Assembly: GCA_010356995.1 (NCBI GenBank)
Contig: ML996705.1
Span: 496,001 to 560,000 of the forward strand
Source: Trichodelitschia bisporula
Taxonomy: Eukaryota; Ascomycota; Dothideomycetes; Phaeotrichales; Phaeotrichaceae
Reading direction: 5' to 3'
DNA: 64,000 bases
The translations under genes and the position numbers were made by a program. Positions 45,846 to 57,351 of the stretch are shown one piece after another. Numbering within the stretch: position 1 is the stretch's first letter; the number at the start of each line of letters is the position of its first letter. The notes below the pieces were generated by a model. It made no database searches. It was not told where the DNA came from and saw only the letters and a program-made list of their open reading frames with translations.

Positions 45846-47468
45846 GCCTAAAGGTTGTATTGAAACAGGATGCTTTTGATTGGAACTGAAGGCTAACCAG
45901 CGCTATGTTCGTGATGAGGTGAGATGGGAAACGTAAAAGTCGCAACAGGGTCCTTGGGCAGATATACTTAAGGAAGACACTACCGCTTTATCGCGACTTC
46001 CGCCACCTCCGCCAGGTTCGGGTTTAGAACTAGCATTTCTAAGCGTTAAACCCATGCGCCCTCGGGCTAATTAGCATCGCAAACCGCACGCGCTGCCCCA
46101 CTTACCGTACTTATCCTTTGGTATGGCGTTCCCGCGCGGGGTATGGGGCAAACGCGGTAGGAGTGGAGCTAGATGGAGTTAGGGCGCAAGGCGCGGGTGG
46201 TCGGCATCGTGCATTTGGTAAAGCTTTGTGAGTTGATGAAACCCATGCTAGTCCGGCTGTACTGTAGTAAAGCCGTGCGGAAATATTTCCATGCGACCAT
46301 CTCTGACCGCATGTGACGTAAGGATTGGGTTGGATGCGCCTGGTTGCGGAGGGGACAAGGGGAGAACGATCGTCATGGCCAATTGGAGTCTGGCATGTAG
46401 ACGACTGATGGCGGACGCTGCCACATGGCGGCGGAGTACGTCAGGCGGTATCGCTTATTGATCTAACGCGATGAGGGATCAGTGAAGTACCTCGTACACA
46501 GAGTCGATTTTCGCATTGGTGTCGATAGAAGGCTATGAGTTCGGGGATCTTTATCCCGGTGAAGTTGCGGGCCAGATCCCGCCTGCGGAAAACGGTGCGA
46601 GAAGAGCACTCATTCGACGGCCGATAGTTCCGATTGTTGTTGGCGACTGGGAAAGCCAGCATATTCTAACAGGGTGATGTCGTTCAAAATCCCTCCCCAT
46701 CCCCAGATCTTTCCCGTTGTGGGTCGGCTTGAGCGTGGGGCAGTTTGAGCTCTGGCCCTGGACTGGACAATTCCGACGCTTACGATATGTAAGGCCCGCA
46801 GTCAACGGACTTTGGAGGTTACGGAGTAAAAGAATCTTAGTAAAGCGTTAGAAAGCGCGCTGCACAAGTCCATTCCACACTTGGGCCTGAAGGAATGCGA
46901 GATCGACGAACAGAGAATGACCATTGAAGGCAGGCACAAACGGTGTGGACGTCATTTGTCTTGGCCCGTAGCGTACCTTTTTGGAGATGACCTCACTGAT
47001 CTTCAATCCTCGTATATCCTTTTAGAAATGACGTCTCCAAGCTGTCGCACCAATGTACACTTGGGCCTAGAGCCTCATTAGCCCGATGGCTACTATGGTA
47101 CAAGATAAATCGGCTAATATTTACTACCGAATGAAGCATCTCTGCATTGCAGATCGATGCCTTATGTACACTACCTTGAAGCTTAACTTCGCCCAAGCTG
47201 CACCCCTCCACGAACAAGCTCCACAAGCCAAGGCAGAGCCCTCGAACCCGCTTCCCGTTATCGGCACGGCAGGGACGAACCAACACTCCTCACTGCATCC
47301 CCGGGTCGTTCCGGCGCCTGGAACACACCTTCCTGTGCCTGCATCCACTGGGCGCCTAATCAGACACGCCGCGGTGCCGTGCGATGGCGCGCACAAGGCG
47401 AGCGTGCGCCGTCCGGCGCGGCGCCGCTGCCGATGGATTTGCGCTTTGATAGCCGTAACAAGCATCCA
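45846..47468. other. Intergenic, MFS gene upstream region
   Basis: No gene recognised. A 12-mer ACACTTGGGCCT occurs twice (near 46878 and 47049). A perfect palindrome GGAAATATTTCC lies near 46280. The side near 47468 should hold the 3' UTR of the acyltransferase gene. Confidence 0.55.
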
Positions 47469-48964
47469 TCATATCGGAAGCGCCATAATGCGATGGTCAC
47501 CCGGCAAGGCAGCAACAACCTCCGAACGCACGGGCAATACCGGCGCAGAAGTCGCCTTCTGGTCCCAAGTCGAGCACATGGTATCCTCGAGCCATTTCGT
47601 CGTACGCGCACACCACGGTTCCACGTTCAGCGTCCACCAGTGGCACGACAAACCCACGGCCACAACGTAGATAATAAACCCCGAGTACAGGCGCCATAAC
47701 GCCGGGTACTGGTAGATCGGGTACGCGGACATCAGGTTGCCCCCCCAGTCGTACTGCTCGACCCACTGCGGTGGGATGAAGGCGTACAGGTACCACATCA
47801 GCTGCGAGCGCATGAGCGGGCCGTGGAGGAGGTAGATTGGTAGGCTTTGCTTGCCAAGCCAGAGGCAGATGGGATGCGAGAAGAAGGCCTGCATGTCCGG
47901 TGACAGCAGAACGCCGAAAGTGATCATGTTGGCGCCGACGCAGTACCAGACGTTGGCGGTCTCTGTGCCCTCAGGGAAGAGGAGGAGGCCGAGATTGTTC
48001 ATCGACAGGGACCAGTGCATGAATTGCACGTTCTGACTCGGGAAGCTCATGATGAACAGGCCGACCGCCACCATTGAAATGGGGATCGCGCGGTTGAGCA
48101 GTTGCCGGCTGGCGGAGAAGCGGACAATGGAGGGAGTGAGCCACAGCTCCGTGAACATGGCCCCGCAGTAGATTGGAATGCCGACCAAAGCTGCCACCGT
48201 TAGCTCCCAGTCTCTGCCGCTCATTCAGCACTTACTATCGCCAAAAGACCACGAGTACATGAGGAGGATGAAAAATACTAGCATCCGATAATACGGCGCC
48301 GCCCGCACCGTCGCCAGCAACACAACGTACAGAGTGATGGAACCCTTGAAGATCCAGTACATGGTCCACTGGTTCTTATCGTAAGGATCGATAGTGGTCG
48401 TCCAGGTCGTATAGATGGCAGAGAACAAGCCGTGAATCGCCGCGCCCATCGTCTTAGCAGGCACCGGACTCGTATCAACGAGCCACCACGAATAGTCGAC
48501 ATGAGCCGCAAGTCTAAATCCGCCGAACTGGCAAATCAACCAGGCGAACACTGTAGCCACGAACGTCGGCAAAACGAGACGGCTCGCGCGCCGGAAGCAG
48601 CTGCTTGCCATGCCCGCCAGCGCATCGTTGACACGGCCCGACCGGGCCTGCTGTATCGGCTTCAGGCCATTGACGAAACCGGTGAGGACGAGGAAGACGG
48701 TGACCCAGGCGCGGCCCTCGGCGAACGTGCGAATGAAGGGCAAGTTGTACCACCTCGGAGTGAGGCCGGGGCCGGGTGCGGGAGAGAGAAGGAAGTCGCC
48801 GAAGGCGAGCGTGAGATGTGAAGTGACCTGGTTTGCGGGTTGGCACTGTACGAGGAGAAGATATGCGGATGACTGCTTACTACGAAGACTGAAGCCACGC
48901 CCCGGAGGCCCTGCAGTCGGGTTAGTGCTTGCACTACATGTGGTTCCGAGGGGGGGTCTGTCAT
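47469..48964 (-). CDS. Acyltransferase-3 family membrane protein (3 exons)
   Basis: Multi-spanning acyltransferase (Acyl_transf_3 / OafA type) that acylates an unknown acceptor at a membrane. Model: complement(join(47469..48190,48236..48827,48881..48964)), 465 aa. The start MTDPPSEPHVVQALTRL is the first ATG in frame; GLRGVASVFV-VTSHLTLAF forms TM1 with the family's conserved His, and the junction falls exactly in this helix. About ten hydrophobic segments follow (for example WVTVFLVLTGFVNGL, LVLPTFVATVFAWLICQF, MISMVAVGLFIMSF-like and WLGKQSLPIYLLHGPLM), the last a typical C-terminal motif in which the LP(I/L)YLLHGPL His is conserved. Introns of 45 and 53 nt have strong GTAAGY donors. Similar fungal genes occur widely; no cluster context here suggests a substrate. 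Confidence 0.85.
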
Positions 48965-51129
48965 ACATCCACCCACTTTGTGTCGCGTGCCTTCATTGAG
49001 ACGTCCTTCATTGCGGAGGCAGAACGGAGAGAGAAGGAAAGGTTAAGACATAAACAGGACGACGGAGGGGAAAGGAACGACTAGAGTAATCCGTAGAGAT
49101 CGTGAGTAATCGTAAGGAGAGATGACAAGGAAAGGAAGGTATCAGGTCAGGAGAAGCGCAAACGAGTCGCCGTCAACCCAGCTTTTAGTTGAGGACACTC
49201 CAGGAGTGGAAGAGGAGGCGCCACACCCCTCGTGGGTTGACACCCACAAGGGGCTGGCTGGAGTCCATATCTTGACCAATTATGAGGCTGCCCCCTCTTG
49301 GATGCGCGGGGCCTGCGTTCGTGAAAAGGGGAGCCCGGTCTAGAAGGCATGGCGGCTGTTACCCGTAAGCCTTTTCATAGGCCGGCCCTACAGACTGCAG
49401 GGGGCAAGCCACGAGCAATATGCGGGAACACCAGGCGAGAACGAGCAGCTCTTCAACATCTACGAAGTATATCGGCACTCTTGGTGATCAGATGACGTTC
49501 TGCTTTACCTGATCAGCAAACAGCACTCTTTGCTCTTCTTTCAGTCCGCTCACGATGATCGGGACAAACGTAATGACATACTGCTGTGTGGGAGCACAGG
49601 CCTGATAGGCTCCTCCGCAGCTGCCAGGAGCTGAATCGATATCACGCTCCTAGCCTCTGCAGATTGGCGAGGTTGGCTTGATAGGAGCGGGAAGTCTGGA
49701 AGCGCTCCAAAAAGGGGATTTGAAGTGGCGCTTTCGCTTGATATCGCTTGATATTGCGATTTACTACGCCAAAATGCCATCATGAGCCTCTTCGGTTTCC
49801 CGTCATTAACGGACGAAGTGACCCTGAATCCCCAAACTTCGACCCTAAATCTAGCAAGAACTTAACGGTGGAGGGCCACTTCCTAGCTCAAACCCTTTCT
49901 CCATCAAAAACCTAGCATTCTCAACCATCTCTCGACTTCCACCAAATCCTATCAGCAGGTTCACCGCCGCCGAAAGCCGCGTCTTCGCCCGTCCATTTTG
50001 GCAGCATCTCCATCATCTCCAGCATTTCAAACGCGACAGTAAACACGAAGTATTCCATCGAACCAAACCCTTCTCCGTCCACGTCAGTGGTGCGCGTTCT
50101 CAAACGGATCTGCGAAACAGACGTGCATCGACCTCACCTTCCGGGCTTCAGAGCGAACGATCGGTCCCTACGGTACATCCATAGCACCATCCATCCTGGC
50201 TCCCGCATCTGCCGGCATTGTCCTTGGTCCAACGAGGTCCAGCCGATCGCTATTAGCATCCATACAAAACTAGCAAGTCGTCATGTCCTCCTCGGCGATC
50301 GCCAGTACCCTCCAAGCCTTTAGCAGCAGCACTAACATGCGGCTCGGAGCGGGAAGCTCGTGAAACAAGTGGCGTTTCATGCTGCAGAAAATCTCCAAAC
50401 ACACCGAAAAGCAGCTTTACATGCTCAGGAAGAGAGCATCATTGTTCAGTAGAAGATGAGATCGCTGAAGTCTGGCGGAAGGCAGTCGAGGAATCCCGAA
50501 GCTGTGCACAGGTCTTCATGCCTACACAGTAGTTTTCTGGACGTGATGACCTCGCGAAAACTTGCCCACGGGGAGAGACACTGGCGGAATGCCGATCCCC
50601 GCTTTGAAGCCGCCGTCGGTTGAGCTGGTCTGAGCAGCGGCTTGGTGTGGGGTGCTCGGGAATTTGGTTGTGCTAATTCGGAGGTCTCTCCGGGAAATAC
50701 CTGGGGGCAGGAGCAGCTCCGCTTCAATCCGGCGATAGATCGGTTCTCCCGGCAGGCTAAACTCCAACATCCAAACTTTGGCGTTTTATAAGGCTTGTCA
50801 TTCAGCTAATTGGCTGCCAATAGTATCCAGAAACAGCAGATAGCCACTTCAGATCCATTGAGCATTAACTCCGAAGCGAACCCGCGAACTAAGTCGAGCT
50901 TCATCCCCGCCCGAGTCGTAGAATACTCCCCAGCTGCCGTAAACTGCTACAGTACAGAGACCTTTTTGACGCAGGTCATAGTCCGATTACCACCGCGGAT
51001 CGATGAATGCTACCCAAGCACAGCCCATCGGCCCGCCAGCCGCCCGATATCCAATCCCGACGGCCCCAATCCAAACCTCAAGCTCACAAACCTGCACTCA
51101 TTCCCAATCAGTCACACTTTCAACTCTTA
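48965..51129. other. Intergenic, little supported content
   Basis: About 2.2 kb. A 12-bp stem with a 4-nt loop (49226-49253, one mismatch) is probably incidental. Protein-like frames on the minus strand between 49921 and 50770 are listed as a weak candidate. Confidence 0.5.
49921..50770 (-). CDS. Weak candidate for a multi-exon gene, unknown
   Basis: Minus-strand frames with protein-like composition follow one another: an ATG-led frame from 50770 (MLEFSLPGEPIYRRIEAELL), a short frame near 50260-50380 (MLVLLLKAWRVLAIAEED) and a frame ending at 49921 (FTVAFEMLEMMEMLPKW). I could not join them with confident splice sites, and none matches a family I know. The boundaries given are the outer limits of these frames. 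Confidence 0.2.
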
Positions 51130-51957
51130 TCAATGCATCTGCTGCCCCGCTCCTCCACGATACGTTGTATCATACCCAAACTGCTCCTCAGGCACCGCAT
51201 ACCCACTATGCGCACGCCCCACCCCCTGCTGCGCATTATACCCCGCCAGACCCTGATGACTCGCATTCAGCGGCGCCATCATAACCGGCGTATGTGCCGC
51301 AGGCTTATTATCCGGATCATGCATAGCATTGTACTTGCCCAGGCGAGTCGCGCGCTTGAACACGTAGATATCAAGCAGGAATGCCAGGGACGTGGACACA
51401 CTGGGGCGGTTAGCTTGGCCTGGTATATGCCGCTGGGGATCGGGGGGGGGACTCACAATCCAACAATGGTAAAAGCAAACAGCGCCTTGTAGATCCGGCA
51501 CACCATCACGCCGACATCATCGTTCCACCGCGGCGCGGCGCACGCATCGCGCAAAGTCCCGCTGGCCCACCAGCTTAGTAAAGAGAAGCCCAGCGCCCAG
51601 AGGACGAAGAGTGTGAGGTTGAAGGCGAGGTTTAGGCGTGGGTTGAGGCCGAAGCAGCAGTGGAGGATGATGGTGGTGGTGAGGACGGCGACGGTGAGGA
51701 GGGAGACGGACATGAGCTGTGATGTTAGCGGGGCTGGACGATAGGAGGGTTGGATTTAGGGGGAGGGGCGGTGCGGCGCGTACCACGATGAAGGTCCATG
51801 GCGTGGGCCAGTGGTCGTGCGTGAGGTGCCAGATGAAGAAGGACATTATCCCGCCGACGACGAGGGCGGAGAGGAGTTGTGCGGTGCGGAGGGCGTGGAA
51901 GGGGAGGCGGGGGTAGGAGGACGGGGCGACTTTGGTTTTCTTGCTTCGGAGCGTCAT
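51130..51957 (-). CDS. MARVEL-like four-helix membrane protein (3 exons)
   Basis: Small tetraspan protein of the fungal MARVEL-domain type; role unknown, members sit at the plasma membrane or in vesicles. Model: complement(join(51130..51400,51457..51716,51784..51957)), 234 aa. The basic N-terminus MTLRSKKTKVAPSSYPRLP is followed by four hydrophobic helices: LLSALVVGGIMSFFIWHL; MSVSLLTVAVLTTTIILHCC; LAFNLTLFVLWALGFSLLSW; and FAFTIVGFVSTSLAFLLDIY. Between helices 3 and 4 lies a loop with Cys residues (GTLRDACAAPRW). The C-terminal 80 residues are cytosolic, rich in Ala, Gly, Tyr and Gln. Introns of 56 and 67 nt; the second ends CTAACATCACAG. Topology is clear; family name is by resemblance. Confidence 0.85.
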
Positions 51958-52753
51958 GGTTGCGGTGTCGTGGGGGAGGCGCTGGGGGGGGTGTCGATAT
52001 ACGGCGCTATCTTAATGCGACGGAGCGGGTCTCGGTGAAGGAGTGAGGGTCGCGAAGCTACCAGGCCGCGAGCTAGAGATGGAATGCTGTGCGAGCGTTG
52101 GAGTTGGGGAGAGATCGCAGTGTTGCGGTCTCGAGAGCTGGAGGTTGCACAGCCCGGCGCGCTTCAGCATGCTTGGCTCTTGGATGAGACTGGCGTGGAT
52201 TGGATCTAGGCTCGCCCCGTGGCGCTGGTGGTCGTGACACTGGAGGGCAGCCACCAATAGGGCAAGATCGTGTTTGCAGCCCCCAAATATTTTTCAATCA
52301 CTGGGATTCAGATAGAGGCTCAGCCGCACGAGTCTGGAGGTTCAAACTGGTAATGTTAACGATTTTAGCTGGGATTTAAAAGAGAGCAGTTAAAACTGTG
52401 TAACCTCCAAGTTAGATGGCCTGAATGTCAGCCTTGTTTAGCGATTGTCTCACCATTTGCTCTAGGTTCAGGAGGCTGAAATGCCTTGGCTTCATGATGG
52501 GGCGCATCATGAAGATGGGGTCGGTATCGGGATGGAAAGCCACAGTTGGGCCCAATATTTATCCTAACCCACGCGCGGACAATTTGGTCGAATGTCATCA
52601 GAGCCTCCATTTTCAGGCGTGTCATACAGCACTTCGAACGAACAAAAGAGAAGAGAACGAGTAATGGCATTAAACAAACGTGTTATGGTATGTTGAGAGA
52701 CATGTGCCTTTCCCGAGACTCCAGAAGCTCACTCTCAATTAGCATTACCAGCC
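51958..52753. other. Intergenic, nothing recognised
   Basis: Upstream region of the MARVEL-like gene and 3' flank of the surface-protein gene. No RNA or coding feature seen. Confidence 0.6.
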
Positions 52754-55194
52754 TTATAACAGCACCGCAAGTCCAATGGACCCGATGACGGTCATATACA
52801 AGCACCAGACCAAGCTATCATCCGGCATTGCCACCAGCCCGCCAGCAGCAAGGGATTTCGGCTTCCGAGTTGCCGATGGCGGTCCCTTGGAACCAGCATT
52901 TCCGCTCCCAAATTCGCCATTATCTCCAGTACTTGAGCCTCCGACCACACTCGTTCCTTCCACCAACTCGGTTCCCACTGTCTTAACGGAGACAGCAGCA
53001 CTCCCGTCAAGCAAAAGCCCCCCCGGCGCAACGGAATAAGTGTGGCCAGCAGTCTTATACGCCGCGCCGCCAGCCGATAGAGTCAGCGTCCCAATCACCA
53101 GAACATCGGACTGCCCCGCAGGCCGCAATGCAGAAACCGGTCTTCCAGCCAGACCCACCACAACGGAATATCCGATTTGTTGCTGGTCTGCACCCGGTGA
53201 AGCCAGAGCAAGGAAGGAGGATCCGATCACCAATCCGCTTGCTGCTAGCGAGATCGTATGGCCTTGGATTACGGCGTGGGCTCCTCCAGCAGAAAGTATG
53301 GCTGAGTTCACCCGGAGCTGGAGCGGGAAGCCTGGATCGTAGGCTAGTGTAACGGGCTGGGGGCCGAGGGTTACAATGGTCTTGAATGGCGCGGTGGCTG
53401 GTTGTTGGGCTCGGGTGGTTCCCCTCGCTGGTGGATTTGGGCGGTTGAGACCGGCATCTGAGAGACCGTCCCATTCCTCGACCCAGTTCGGTCCTTGGGG
53501 GGAGCCATCGGATGAGCCACCGGACCAGCCATCGGATGAGCCATCGGATGAACCACCGAATGAGCCACCGAACGAGCCACCGGGTGAGCCACCGGATGAG
53601 CCCCCGAACGAGCCATCGGGTGAGCCACCGGATGAGCCACCGGATGAGCCATCGGACGAGCCATCGGACGAGCCATCTGGATTGGGAATATTGTCGATAA
53701 TGGTGGAACCTCCAACGGGTCTCACACTCGGCGCCGTGGGACTTGGATGGGCCAGCTTTGGTGAAGAGCCCGGAAGTGCCGTGATTGTTGTGGGCCGTGA
53801 AGTTATGGCAGCGGTTGGGAGTTCGGAAGCCGATACTACTGCCGAAAGAACAATGGGCGGATCTTGGCCCCCCATCGCAAACATGGAGCATCCCGCCCAC
53901 TCAGGAAACAAACTGACCATGGCCGAAGGGATGTCGATTTGGGGGTTGTACCGGCCATCTGTTATCACTGTACAGTGGTCCTTCCAGAAGTAGCAATTCG
54001 TGGTTTGCTCCAAGAACACAGCTGCCGGGACTGGATCGACAAGATGCGCTAGGTTGAATGGCCGGGTAGTCGTTACAAGGTCGGTGTAAATGTCACCGTT
54101 TGAGGCATTGGCGAGGAACTTGGCATAATCCAGCTGCGCGCTGGTGAAGGCAGATCGGATGAAGGCGATGCTGCTCAAACTCTCGGGCGGAACTGCTATT
54201 GCCTGACCGGTTAGAGCGGGCCCAACTTGGCCGCAGCGGTCCCATGCGCCCAGCGTGTCGAAGGCGAGGTACATGGTTGGCGAGGTGAAAGTGAAAGGTC
54301 CTCTGATGACCTCGGAATCAAAGTTAGTGCCTAGAAAGTCAGTGACCATTCCTAACTAAGAACATCCCACTGACCATCGTCCCAAGTGAACGGATCATAC
54401 GTGTGCACAGTGAGCTCGCTCATGGTCGTTACATAGTGCCCGCTATCTGACTGCGGTGCGGTGGCATAGCTTCCAGTGCCATCACTGGCGCAAATGTCAC
54501 TTGCCGTGATATTTGGGGGCCAGTATATCAGTGCAAATTTTCCAACCTGCAGCTCGCACCCAGGAGCCTTCCTGCACAGATCCTTTGGAGGCGAGCAGCC
54601 ATAAAACCTCTTGGTGTATCGCTTTGCAGCGTATTCAAAGCTGGATAGGGACTTGCCCTGAGCGCGGTCCAGTGAGCTCCACTGCTCAGCACAGTCGACT
54701 GGGCCCAAGGTACATGAAGGGGGTTCGTCGGTGAAGGAGCTCCCGGCAGAAGCGAGGCATTGAGTGTTGGTACGCGTGGTCGTTTTCCATGTGAGTGCCG
54801 TGGACGTGAACTTGACTCTCGGAATCCCATCGCAGGCAGTATAGGTAGTTCTCTCGCCAAGAATGGTCGGAGTCGAATCCACAAGCTGGACCACGGTGCA
54901 GTTCATGGTACTCGCGGTAATGTCCAGCGATATCCTGAATTGTCGACTGGCAGTGGCCCAGGAGTTCCATGATGACACACATGGGTCAACAGCGGTGGTG
55001 GAGCTCCCGTTATGGGGAGCATTGGTACCTCCCGATTCTGCTATTGCTGCTTCATTTTGCCGGGAGAGAAGACCGGAGACCGTTGTATTCGCAAGTACTG
55101 TCCGTAATCAGCGATGTGCAATGGATGAAGGTAAGCGCCTACCCAAAGCCGATACGCATTGTGATACTTGGAGCAAAGTCAGTGGCCAATGCAT
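52754..55194 (-). CDS. Secreted, probably GPI-anchored repeat surface protein
   Basis: Unrecognised cell-surface protein. Model: complement(join(52754..54330,54375..55097,55143..55194)), 783 aa. Exon 1 encodes a signal peptide, MHWPLTLLQVSQCVSAL-VLA. The first 260 residues hold about a dozen Cys, likely disulfide-bonded. A linker of 15 Gly/Ser/Asp tetrapeptides (about 475-534) follows. After it come two copies of a beta-type unit common in fungal wall proteins (SAILSAGGAHAVIQGHTISL and GTLTLSAGGAAYKTAGHTYS). The C-terminus ends in an uncharged helix (LVWCLYMTVIGSIGLAVLL) with no cytosolic tail, as in GPI-attachment signals. Introns of 44 and 45 nt are inferred; the 5' splice of intron 2 (GTCAGT) and of intron 1 (GTAGGC) are less typical. 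No enzymatic motif seen. Likely a wall protein or adhesin. Confidence 0.75.
53501..53679 (-). repeat. 12-bp coding minisatellite, 15 units
   Basis: Fifteen units of GATGAGCCACCG type (plus strand) encode DGSS/GGSS/GGSP/GGSF tetrapeptides in the surface-protein gene. All units are 12 bp, so the frame is kept. Confidence 0.95.
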
Positions 55195-56030
55195 TCACTT
55201 TCAGATGAAGCACTACCGGTCGTCAGACATGAAAATGAAGAAGAAGCTCTGAATGAGTTTCGACGATCCGAAGACGTGAGGACGATTTGGTGGAAAGCTG
55301 GATCACAATGACATGAATAGACGCGCAGGATCTGCTTTCCTATGGGGTATATTGGGAAGAAACCCAAAGCTCCAAATTGCCACCGTCAGGTTGATGAGGT
55401 GGGCGGGCCATGCGAGTCGTGATAACAGGTTCGCCTATGTTAATACTGTAGCAGCACAGCCGAAGAGTACTGCATTAATGGATTAACCTTGGCAATACTT
55501 ATTTCGAATGGGAGCCAATGCAGCATGTCTTCCGTACTTATTAGGTTCCTGGCGTGCCTGGGTACCTGTGGTTTGAAGCACGCCTACTCGAGCCGACGTG
55601 ATAAAGGTGAAACATCCCATTTGCGGAATGATTCTTGGGAACCATCTAGTCCGACCGAGCCGTCGGCGGGATCCCATAGTAACCGACAAGGCTTGGGCTC
55701 GGCGTTTGGTTACCTTTGGGGAAAGGCACGGCTCTGCAGGCTGTTAGTGGTTAGTTGATTGATCCTCCTACAGGGGCTTATGAAAGCTGAGCGGCGAAGC
55801 CCATGCGGCGCTTAGCCTCCCGTAAGGTCCAACTCAATCGGTCCGCTGTGGCCTCCTGTGTACGAGCATTCGTGCCGTTGTTGGAGGCCGGGTAACCGCA
55901 TCTATGTCTTCTCGCATCATGGTATAAGTCTGGGCTGAATGGTGATGCCCCAAAGTTGTTTGGTGCAAACGCTGGTCACTCATATAGAACTATCATCTGT
56001 CAATGATCTTTTCTCCCAGTGCTGTTGACC
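55195..56030. other. Divergent intergenic region
   Basis: Separates the last minus-strand gene of the run from the first plus-strand gene, so it should carry both promoters. No gene recognised. Confidence 0.6.
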
Positions 56031-56648
56031 ATGCTTTCCATTCAAAAGTTACTAACCGTTCTCGGAATGACTACAATCCACTCTTCATATGCTAATCTCG
56101 ATATATCCCGAAATCGCTTCGCATCACCCAGCATGACGTTCCCCACTACCCCCGCGTTCATCGTCTCCGACGCCAAAGGCTGGAAGGACGTCACCGCGCA
56201 CCCCGTGATGGCTTGGATGCAAGAAAGCATGGAACGCATCGCCGACTGGACCGACAGAGACGAACTCGACTACACCATTTTTTTCACCTCGGATTTTAAA
56301 TACCAGAGGATGAACGGGATGACGTACAGCGGGGAGAATGCCTGGATCGAAATTGACGTGATCTACGCGGTTTTCGCTGAGGCCAAACACGAGCCCTCGG
56401 GCACAGTGGTGGCTTGGGAGACGGAGAAGGGCTGGGAAATGATGGGCCAGTTCTTCATGTGGGCCAACCTTCGCGGCCCACCTACGCCGCTCTCTAAAGG
56501 CGACTCGTGGGCGATCGACTCCGAGGGCCGCGAATGGGATAGAACCGGGCTAGCGATGTTCTACTTCAAGTTTGTGAAGGACCCTTCGGCGCTGCATGGT
56601 GGACTGCATATCAATGAGTGCAGGATGTGGGCGGAGTGGGAGGTATAG
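56031..56648 (+). CDS. Small hypothetical protein
   Basis: Single-exon frame of 205 aa from the ATG at 56031, or 171 aa from the ATG at 56133 (MTFPTTPAFIVSDAKGW). The core alternates short helices with strand-like segments (AWMQESMERIADWTDRDEL, GWEMMGQFFMWANLRG) and is rich in Trp and acidic residues; it recalls NTF2/SnoaL-like folds, but this is a weak impression. If the first ATG is used, the start MLSIQKLLTVLGMTTIHSSYA could be a short signal peptide. Codon use looks like that of the neighbours. Function unknown. It is the first of three plus-strand genes. Confidence 0.65.
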   Translation: MLSIQKLLTVLGMTTIHSSYANLDISRNRFASPSMTFPTTPAFIVSDAKGWKDVTAHPVMAWMQESMERIADWTDRDELDYTIFFTSDFKYQRMNGMTYSGENAWIEIDVIYAVFAEAKHEPSGTVVAWETEKGWEMMGQFFMWANLRGPPTPLSKGDSWAIDSEGREWDRTGLAMFYFKFVKDPSALHGGLHINECRMWAEWEV

Positions 56649-57351
56649 CCCGTGGAAGACGACTACCCGTAAGCAGGATATTGAGAGTGCAAAGGGCCTG
56701 GAGATGGTGTTCTTCGGCTACTAGTTCTAGGATCAGTTGCCTTTCCTAGTGGTTCGACATCTTCGACATTCTAGTCCTAAGGTTAGCTGCGTCAGGGAGA
56801 ACAGAACTATGTAATCAGAAGCGTACCTAGTCTCGCCATGACAACGGAGAACCTCAGCATTGCAAGAGAGGTTGTTATGCGTGGGCGCCTCCTTCGGAAG
56901 GCGCAAGGCTGATGGTTAGAGATGCTCGGTCAGATTTGAGCTGAAGGTGAGGTCAAGAAAATGTCACGGAAGGCGTTGGGTGGAGCGAATAGGGAACCAC
57001 ACCTGAGGTCCCCACTTCCGACCCCAGCTCATACCCCGCACACATCGGTCCCAAAAACAGTCCAAGGTGCGCCGGCTAGCCAACACGAGCTTCAGACGTG
57101 CATCAAAATCGTGCAGTCTGGACCCCAACCATCATGGTTGTCCGAACTGAGATGAGTAGTCACCATTAATAAGCCCGCTCATTCATAATCGATGCGCTGA
57201 CTAGCTAAGCATAGCGTTCGGAGGCGAGCTTCGTAAGTCTTGACGCCATACCTTGGCCATCCACAGTATATATCCTTTGCCGGTCGAAAACGGGCGTTAT
57301 TGCATAGCCCCACCTCTACATACCTAGCAACAGGAGCACGTCACTCTCACG
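56649..57351. other. Intergenic, upstream of flavoprotein gene
   Basis: No gene seen. One ACTAGTTCTAG copy at 56720-56730. The last 100 bp form the leader of the flavoprotein gene. Confidence 0.6.
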
